NCBI RefSeq assembly: GCF_011397635.1
Contig: NC_064775.1
Span: 15,761,452 to 15,825,451 of the forward strand
DNA: 64,000 bases
Reading direction: 5' to 3'
Origin: Epinephelus fuscoguttatus
Lineage: Eukaryota > Chordata > Actinopteri > Perciformes > Serranidae
A program made the translations under genes and the position numbers. Below the pieces are notes generated by a model that searched no databases, was not told where the DNA came from, and saw only the letters and a list, made by a program, of their open reading frames with translations. Below are positions 56,554 to 64,000 of the stretch, one piece after another; the stretch's first letter is position 1; every line of letters starts with the position of its first letter.

Positions 56554-56927
56554 TGTCTTTCAGTACTCTCTGACTCCCCATCCTGTCTGTGGCTCCGCTG
56601 GTTCTTAAAGTCCCCATGAAATGCTAGCAGAGTGCTATGCAGTTACGCACGTTTATACTTCTAGGGAGGGACTTGTCTTGGTATCCAACAGACATGTAGC
56701 CCAAATGGTGGAGGCTAGTGCTAGCTGCGCTAATTTAAAACACAGCAACAGTGCTGACAGAGGGAGGCGTAACACTGAGGCCCCCAGGAAGTGCGACAGA
56801 CTTTGGCGCCAATTTCACGTAGTGGCCAAACTGTGTAACTACAATTTCATGGTCCATGATGTGATGCCATTGGACCCAAAAAGATTTTTTCCTATAGACT
56901 TACATTGTGAAAGACACATCTGTGAAT
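56554..56927. other. Spacer between unit E promoter and SINE, nothing recognised
   Basis: No partner in the F unit: homology stops at 56553/62822. A 120-codon + frame here has no motif. Confidence 0.3.
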
Positions 56928-57272
56928 GGCGGCACAGTGGAGCAGTGCTAAGTATTGTTGCCTCACAGCAAGAGGGCTCCTAATTCGAACCTAGGTTGGG
57001 GGAGCCCCTCTGTGCGGAGTTTGCTTGTTCACCCTGTGTCAGCGTGGGTTTTCTTCAGGTACTCCAGCTTCCTCCCACAGTCCAAAGACATGCAGGTTAA
57101 TTGGTGACTCTAAATTGTCCGTAGGTGTGAATGTGAGTGTGAATGGTTGTCTGTCTCTATGTGTCAGCCCTGTGATAGTTTGGCGACCTGTCCAGGGTGT
57201 ACCCGGCCTCTTGCCCAATGTCAGTCGGGATAGGCTCCAGCACCCCACGACCCTCAAGAGGATAAGCAGTTA
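56928..57272 (+). mobile_element. tRNA-derived SINE
   Basis: The head GGCGGCACAGTGGAGCAGTG (A-box region) is followed by a degenerate B box (AATTCGAACCT near 56982). The body is the common fish form with TTCCTCCCACAGTCCAAAG, AATTGGTGACTCTAAATTG, CCTGTCCAGGGTGTACCC and GATAGGCTCCAGC. It ends near GAGGATAAGCAG. A 3' scrap of the same family lies at 62842-62912. Confidence 0.8.
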
Positions 57273-57376
57273 TTCCATAAACTACTGTTGAAATTTCTTT
57301 CATTTTTTGTTTCTGATGATGAGTGGAGAGGTGAGATTATGTTTTTTTTGTTTTAATTCTGCTTCCTGTTCATCAG

Positions 57377-57444
57377 CTGACACTCTGTCTGCTCCCAAAT
57401 GCACAACAGATACTGTACCCAAGAAGAGACGCTACTTTGATTGA
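57377..57444 (+). pseudogene. Stray copy of the last exon of the three-Ig CD200-like gene (2)
   Basis: After the acceptor TTCATCAG the exon encodes ADTLSAPKCTTDTVPKKRRY and FD, then TGA. It is nearly identical to 52353 and clearly related to 36263. It stands alone, downstream of unit F in the unit's orientation. Confidence 0.65.
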
Positions 57445-57473
57445 CATCAAAACAGAGCACAGAGAACAGAGGT

Positions 57474-57476
<3 letters not shown>

Positions 57477-57537
<61 letters not shown>
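57477..57537 (+). repeat. (CA)n microsatellite before unit F
   Basis: About 30 CA units just after the second stray CD200 exon. Confidence 0.95.
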
Positions 57538-57539
<2 letters not shown>

Positions 57540-57838
57540 GTAGATCCAGAAATTTCACTTCTGCTTTTAAACAGCTTTATTCACAGGAAGTCAGAAGCAC
57601 AAAGCGGAGTTAGCAGTAATATTTAACGATATCCATGGCAGTAAACACATCATTCTGAAGACACAGATTATATTTTTGTTAATGTTAAAAAGGATTTCAT
57701 TATTTTAAGGCCATGAAAACCAAATCAATAATTCACAAAGTGTATTACTTATACATGAAACCAAAGCCAAGCTGTGATATGAATCATTTTGACTTCACAG
57801 ATTGATCTCAAGGCACAGGCATCAGGACGACTGATTGT

Positions 57839-60800
57839 TTAGATATGAGTGGTGGCAGCATCACGGGAGGGCTGGTGGTTCAGATCTCTTGTGTCCCTGG
57901 ATTTTCCTGTACATTTGGATTGACATCAGAAGAGGTTAGTTACTGTTTTTTTATGTTTTGTACCTCAGCAGACCTGCAGAGGTCTTTTGCTGCTGTATGT
58001 AAAAATTAGAAATTCCCACCTTTACATCCACATCTTGATCCAACATATATAGCTACAACTATGATGACAAACGCCATGATCCCGACAACACGGTACACAT
58101 ATGGCCAGAAAGTGTCCTGAGCTGCGGGACTCTCTGTAACATAAAACAGGACATTTGAATAAGCTTCAAAGGTGCATGGATGTATGAAAAGATAATTCGT
58201 ATAAAGAAAATGTTTGTTCTTGATCTATATGTACAGTGCGTGTGTTTTCTTACCTGGTTCCAAAGTTGTCCGTGTACCTGTGGTGAGTTTGACATCTGAA
58301 AAGCATTCAGATTGTTTACTTGTCACAATTAAGTCTTTAATCTGATCATTTGGGAAATAATAAAGGCTTCTAAATTAATAATGCATAATAGCCTCCTGTC
58401 ACTGCACATTCCAGTATAGGTTTAGTTCTACTCACCCAGGACAAAGACCTTGATGTTATGACCCACGCCACCTCCACTTCGACACTGATACACACCCGTG
58501 TCGTGTACGAGGGTTTTGTGGAAGATTAAAAACGATATCCCTTCTGAATGGTTTAAAAGTTCCCACTCTGTTGTCATGTGACTGCTCCTGGTAAAATTGA
58601 CAGGGACGTCCATTATCTCTCGCTTATACCAGGTGACTGTTGGTGGTGAGTTTTTGCAGAACGTAACAGTGCAGTTAATCCTGAGGTCTTCTCCAGGGAG
58701 AGATTCATAAACTGTGTGTCGGCGCACTTTAACATTAACTTCACAGTCTGGATTTTCACCTGCAAAAGGACAATGACACACAGTACAGATCAGAAATGAC
58801 TGGGACAATGTGATACCAGCTGATGATGACACAACATGAAAGCAGTGAGATGTTATCTGACAATTGTCAACCACAGAAATAGGTTGTATGGGTTTTGAAA
58901 ATGCTGCTGCAGCCAGATCACCAAGGGTGGAAATCCGGGGGGACAGGGGGGACATGACCCCCCCTCCAGTAAAGCTGTCCCCCTCTAGAATAATTTGAGA
59001 CACAATTAATAATTTTTGAACAATGCAGCAGTATGTATTGAAAACACAATGTAAGCGGTGCTCATTATAATTGCGCAATTATGTGCTATTTAAATCTTAA
59101 AAGATTTAGTCCCCCCCTCCCATTCCTAGTAGTGGTTTAGTCCATCCCACACTCTTTCCAGTGGGCGGGGCTAGCAGCCTTTAGTACTTGGCAGCAGTAG
59201 CAGCGTTTGGCTGGTCCCTGCTGTACCCACATCGCGGGGTAAGATGTGCACTCACACAGACACAGTTTAACTTACCCAAGTTACAACACATCCCATTTAC
59301 AACAAGTTGGAGTACCATAGTACTACGGTACCTCAGGTACCACTACTGTGGGATAAGTTCAAAGTCCAATCGCTAGAGGGTGAGTGTCCATGCGCCGTCC
59401 AATAACGGCGCGCGCTGGCCAATAACGGCACGCACTGGCCACCTGGCACTCGATTTGCTGCTGCAGTGGTTTGTATCCAGTGACATTTCAGGTATTAGCT
59501 GAGCTATTGAGTATCTTTAAGCAGTGAAAGTTATTATTAATTTATTTTTACTTGTAGGGTAGATTTGTTTATATATGCTACAGTGATTTGTTTTCCACTA
59601 CAGAGCTCTATGGTGCGAACATTTTACTCGCATTTGCAACTAAAAATAGTTTTTTGCGAGCAAAAGAAATCATTCAGGAGCAGCTGTGCGAGTACAGATT
59701 TTCAACCAGCAGCACAAACGAAAGGCGAATCCTGCTGGTTGTGGGTTGAACGGGGGTCACAGACACACACAGTAATGTATTCCTGTCAAATATGGCAGCC
59801 ATAGTGCTCCGCGGCGCAAGATAACAGCTTACCGGCGACGGAGAAGTCCGGCTCCAGATCCAGTAATTTCCTGTTTCATTGGTGTCATGACTGCCCAAAA
59901 GTACCTGGACAGCCGAGCTGTGGTGGCACACAGGTATGTGACGTGTCAGAGGACAAACGAGCCGTTCACATTTCTCTCTTTGTGGCAGGTAACGGTCCAC
60001 AAACCTCACCGCACTTTAGGGACTGTTCTTTACTTATGGAGGGACTGCTCTTTACTTGTCAGGGGAGGAGGGTGGCTGGTTGATTTTTATTGTATTTATT
60101 TATTTTATTTTGATCCCCCCTATGTTAATCACTTATTGATGCTGTTTTTGAAGTATGAATAAGTCAATAAGTAATTTATTCCATTGAAATATCATTGACA
60201 TATTATAGAAAAGTGATTTATCTTTTCATAAATGACAAAAGGCACATCTGCCTCATTTTTGCTGTGGTATCGTGATACTACTCAGAACCATGATATTTTC
60301 ATTGGTATCGTGCAGTGGGATCCAATTTTGGTACCGTGACAACACTATCTGCAACATTTCTCCTGCATTGTTCAAAAGCCTACTCAATAACGAATGCTGC
60401 TAAGCTAAAAGCTAATGACAATGCTTAGAGTTCAATGATAGTCAGAAAGGACAGGAGAGAAAGAAAAGGGAGAGGACAGGACAAGAGCAGTAATATTTAT
60501 TTTTGTCATTCTAAAAGACTAACTGTTTGGATATTGATGTCAGAAATAGTTCAGATTTTACTGACATTTTAGATTTATTTCCAGGAAGGTTTTATCCAGG
60601 TTTACGAATTGTTTTGTCTCCAAAGGAAAGTAGCCTATTTTTACTGTTGGCTGTTCTGTCCTAGATTTTTGAGTTATTGCCTTGATATATGTTCAGTTAC
60701 CCAGTAGATATCTACTTTGTTTTTAAAACAGATTTTTTCATTTCTGAGTCAAATGTTGCAGTCTCTGTCAGTCTCCAATTAAATCATCACAACTTAATGA

Positions 60801-62023
60801 ATTTGTACATGTGTACATGTTAATTTGATTTCAAACATTTTGTTTTAAATCTGGACATGTACAGGTGGACTCAGCCAGTGCTAAGAAAGGTCCTATGCCT
60901 GCCTGTTGGAGAGATAGAGAGAAGATTAAAGCATCAAATTGCGGTAAAAGATACTGTATAAAAGACAGGCTACAACTTTTTTTCCTTGTACCCCCTGGAA
61001 TTATTCTCTAAAATTTTACTGTTTATTGCCCCCCCAAAATGAGGCGCAAGCTTTAAATTTGTTGTATATATAGTGTTGTATTGTTTTGAATCTGCTTTCA
61101 GCCATCTTACTGATCACAGTCCTTCAAAACAAGCTGGTTGGATGGAGAGGGTGAGACAGCAGCGCCCACTTAGGAGACAGGAAGTGTATAGCGTCCATTT
61201 TATACCACTGGTGCAGCTTGTAGTGCATTAACCATGACTACAAAGCATCTTTGGTTACATTACCAACGTTAACTTTGGTTTCACACAGGACACTAACACC
61301 AAGTCTGCTGGATGAAAGTCCTTTGTTTGTTAGACCCATCCCCCTCACCACCACCACAGGCGGACTGTGTCGCACTTTATACTGCATTGCCTGACTTCCT
61401 TCTTTGCTCCTGTCAGGGAGGACAGTCTCAAAAAATGCATTATATATTAAGTACTGATAATATTTTCCATCCACCATCTACACACAGTTTATTAAGATCA
61501 TCTTAGGTGAAAACATGAACTAAAATCACTGCATTCATTCAAGTTAAAGACCCAATTTCTTCACATTTTGTCAGCCATTCATTCATATATATTCATATTT
61601 TTTTTTACAAAGTCAGGCATTTACAACATGGTCGCTCAATGAAACTGACTGCAACTACATTCACATTCAATCTAATATATTTCCTAGTTGAGTTTTAGTC
61701 CTGTGTCATTTGGGTGTGCCTGTGCGCCTGCCTATTTTAGATTTTATATGTTGGATCAGACGTGTAATAATGATAACGATAATGATAATCGAAACATTTT
61801 CAGTCTTTATAACCTTGAACATTTGAAAACATGATTTATCTGATTCCTGTTTGTGAATACGTTACTTAGCGAAAGAGAATCAAAGGCCGGAGCAAAGACC
61901 TGCTCACACTGAGAGTGAGCGACGTAAATAGAAAAACAAAAACTTACTACCAGCTTCCAACCTGAGGAAGAGCGCTGCTAAGATGGACACTTGAAAGATG
62001 TTCAGACGGTAGATTGGTCTCAT
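57839..62023 (-). CDS. BTLA-like immune receptor, unit F, intact, five exons, 207 aa
   Basis: Exons on the - strand: 62023-61948, 58759-58436, 58295-58254, 58133-58020, 57906-57839. All joins are phase 1; the sum is 624 nt. The signal exon encodes the same residues as in unit E. The Ig domain (26-133) starts NPDCEVNVKV and has LRINCTVTFCKNS, TVTWYKRE, ISFLIFHK and HDTGVYQCRSGG. The cysteine pattern is BTLA-like, but only about 60 percent of residues match unit E. One stalk exon (DVKLTTGTRTTLEP) is present; the first stalk exon of unit E is missing. Membrane part VYRVVGIMAFVIIVVAIYVG; tail KSRDTRDLNHQPSRDAATTHI, stopping just before the place where unit B has YEND. Intron 1 is lengthened by about 2.1 kb of unrelated sequence (58921-61036). 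No ITIM was seen. Confidence 0.82.
58921..61036. other. Inserted or divergent sequence in intron 1 of unit F
   Basis: Match to unit E stops near 58920 and resumes at 61037 (54957 in E). Inside are C/G-run sequence around 58930-58990, GC-rich repeats GGCGCGCGCTGGCCAATAAC (59405-59445) and phrases of common fish repeats (GTGGTATCGTGATAC near 60265). No complete element and no gene was recognised. Confidence 0.4.
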
Positions 62024-62822
62024 GGTGGAAACACTTCAAGAACCAGCTATCCACTTCTGTCAAACTACTATCACTGTAGGTCTGCTGTTGATATCAAAGT
62101 AAAGGACGTCAGGTATACCTCACTTCCTGCTTTCGTTTGCTGTGGTCTTAGATGTGTGCTTACCTCCATTGCCCTCAACATATATTCCATATCAAAGCAC
62201 AAAGAGCACACCTTTTTTTTAACCTTGGTACATCTGGCACTTTGGGGGGTTTTGAGTAAACATTTGTGTGTCTGTGGTATTAGATTGTTTATTAGAAACA
62301 CTGAAATCAAACAGTCATGGATACACATTATGTTCTTTGATTGCACAAAATAATCAGATTATTAATACATTCTCCATTTCCCAGTTCAAGAAACACAATA
62401 ATTCTAAAAAAAAAGAAATAACAGAAGCTCAATAGTCATTCGTATCGTCAGAAAATGAGACAGTATTTAAGCTCCAAAAGGTTTTCCAGGAGTGACGTCA
62501 CTCAACAGAGTAAATTCAAGTCATGGATGTGCAACAGCACAAAGTCACAGTTTTAACCTGCGGTGAGTGCATGACACAAAACATTCAAACCAAGATCACA
62601 AACAAACGCAGATTAGTTGAAGACAGTTTGCAAAAATCCTGTGAAAAAATACATTTAGTTTGGTCAGAGAAGGTGCTGCTTTTAGCCTCTCACACAGACT
62701 GAGGACTTTGTAGCCTGATGAGCCTTTTTCCCACTGATATGTAAGAGGATGAGGCTGATATACTTCTATATTTTTCTTATTGTCAACAAATCCTATGACA
62801 TACTAAAATCCAAAACATTAGT
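61037..62822. repeat. Duplicated segment around the unit F signal exon (pair with 54957-56553)
   Basis: Near-identical partner of 54957-56553. It contains an extra stretch at about 61195-61365 and a short insertion with GTGACGTCACTCAACAGAG near 62493. It ends abruptly at a C-run (62823). Confidence 0.8.
62122..62129 (-). promoter_or_regulatory. ETS-type motif, unit F
   Basis: CAGGAAGT on the - strand, 99 bp upstream of the unit F ATG. Confidence 0.5.
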
Positions 62823-62912
62823 CCCCCCCCCCCCCCCCCCCGAGACCCTCAAGAGGATGAAGCGGTTAGAAGATGAATGAATGAATGAATGAATGAATGA
62901 ATGAATGAATGA
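62823..62912 (+). mobile_element. C-run plus 3' scrap of a SINE with (GAAT)n tail
   Basis: About 19 C residues, then CGAGACCCTCAAGAGGATG and AAGCGGTTAGAAGATG, the 3' end of the SINE family at 56928. Nine or so GAAT repeats follow. The head and body are missing. Confidence 0.7.
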
Positions 62913-64000
62913 ACGGGGACCCTCCAAAGCTGTACCCAGTTTTCTTCATAAATCCAAGGTTACGTTTCTGTGATGCCACCATCACGCCACCTTGAGCTGG
63001 GACAGCGTTATCAGGAGATCTTTTAATTGGACACAAAATTATTATACGTCCCTGAGTGCAGGATGAATCATCAGATTTTTTTTTTTATCATTTCCAGGAA
63101 ATGATAAACTCTACAATACTGTTGAAAATACCAACTAAATTACTTTTTTATTATCACTGGGCCAGATACTGGTGTGACCATCAGTGATAAAACAAGTATT
63201 TAGATTTCATGATGTCTTTAACTAAAATGGGGGCACATATATACACTTTTGTTGTTGAGAAGTAATTTCCAAAAAAAGCTGGGCACTGTAGATTTCAGCA
63301 GAAGTTACTCAGACAGCAGTAAATGGTGAATTTGTTGGGGACTATTTTCTGCTGTGGATTAATCCACATTTGGTGGTCTAGTAAGTATTTACAGCTGCAG
63401 GACTGTGTTTGTGGGATTGACTCAAAATAAATTATTGTATGTGTGAAGGAACATGTCTTGCAGTGCAAGTGGTTTTCAAGTTCATATTGAGGAATAACTT
63501 ATGTCAGACAATACAGTAGGATCAGTTTTATGGGATTTGTTGACAATAAGAAAAATACAGACTATCACCGGCCTTATACTTTAACTTTACCTGTAGTTTA
63601 GTAGCTCACAAGCTCGTATGATTTGAAGAAATCTCGTACCACAGCTCCAGCGAGATTGTCAGTAACATTTCCGGGTAAACAAAAGAAGACGTTTTACTGT
63701 TTTATGATGCAAACAAGGCAACCTTATGGCTATCTGTATCAGTACCGAGTTGTCTTCAGTCCTCTGGCTGAATTGAAATAGACTGAAAACCACATGTGCT
63801 TACCCTCCTTCTCAGTTTGGCGCATTTGATACATGATGACCTCACAAATTCCCAGCAAACTTCAACTTCGGCAAAGGTCTAAGTAACCAGAGTCAAAAGT
63901 ATTGGTGTGTAGGGCCTTTAAAGTATTGACCAAATGGTGGAAATGCTAATTTAGCATTAAGCAAAGTCTCATGTGGACTTGGTGGGTTGTCCATGCTGTA
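62913..64000. other. Intergenic, nothing recognised
   Basis: AT-rich sequence with no open frame of note, no Ig exon and no element end that could be supported. The BTLA-like array does not visibly continue here. Confidence 0.35.

Noticed and set aside
56928-57000. tRNA-like A and B box sequence, a possible tRNA gene.
   Set aside because: The B box is degenerate and the sequence continues into a known-looking SINE body; no cloverleaf could be drawn.
52408-57558. Long histidine-threonine or cysteine-valine frames over CA/TG repeats.
   Set aside because: They are translations of microsatellites.
59188-60162. Several 60-110 codon frames on both strands in the unit F insertion.
   Set aside because: They overlap each other, carry no motifs and fall in GC-rich repeat-like sequence.

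Overview
The window looks like nuclear DNA of a ray-finned (probably percomorph) fish. It has spliced genes with GT-AG introns, Tc1-like transposons, L2-like and I-like LINEs, tRNA-derived SINEs, MITEs and many (CA)n runs. No organelle or bacterial features were seen. The exon models were built by hand from reading frame, splice consensus and phase. Family names rest on motif recognition, not on a database search.

Left third (1-36.3 kb, + strand) holds CD200 (OX-2)-like membrane glycoproteins. Position 1 lies inside a CD200-like gene of which only the last exons are present (about 542-916). A complete six-exon paralogue follows at 3472-5544 (323 aa: signal, V, C, membrane segment, tail). The two share about 1.5 kb of 3' flank, and two Tc1-like elements later entered the flank of the second copy. 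A larger CD200-like gene spans 12634-36336 (404 aa: signal, two V-type domains, one C-type domain, membrane segment, tail). Its introns hold MITEs, palindromic elements, a roughly 130-bp tandem repeat, SINEs and LINE pieces.

Right part (36.7-62.8 kb, - strand) is a tandem array of six BTLA-like (B- and T-lymphocyte attenuator) receptor units pointing at the CD200-like gene. BTLA and CD200 are also close neighbours in mammals. Three units are intact: A (36720-38675, 203 aa), E (52907-55814, 219 aa) and F (57839-62023, 207 aa). Unit C is a pseudogene. Units B and D have lost the Ig exon but keep an open signal-membrane-tail frame. Two further fragments are present. An L2-like LINE (41.4-43.2 kb) and several microsatellites lie at unit boundaries.

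CD200 and BTLA are leukocyte-regulating surface proteins in mammals, so the window reads as an immune-regulatory receptor cluster that is actively duplicating, losing exons and exchanging segments. The main points of interest are a ligand-binding Ig domain that diverges much faster than the rest of the gene, short tails that stop near a Grb2-type tyrosine motif and lack ITIMs, a fixed-distance ETS motif upstream of every start codon, and stray copies of the last CD200 exon carried along by the BTLA duplications. From 62.9 kb to the end no gene was recognised.
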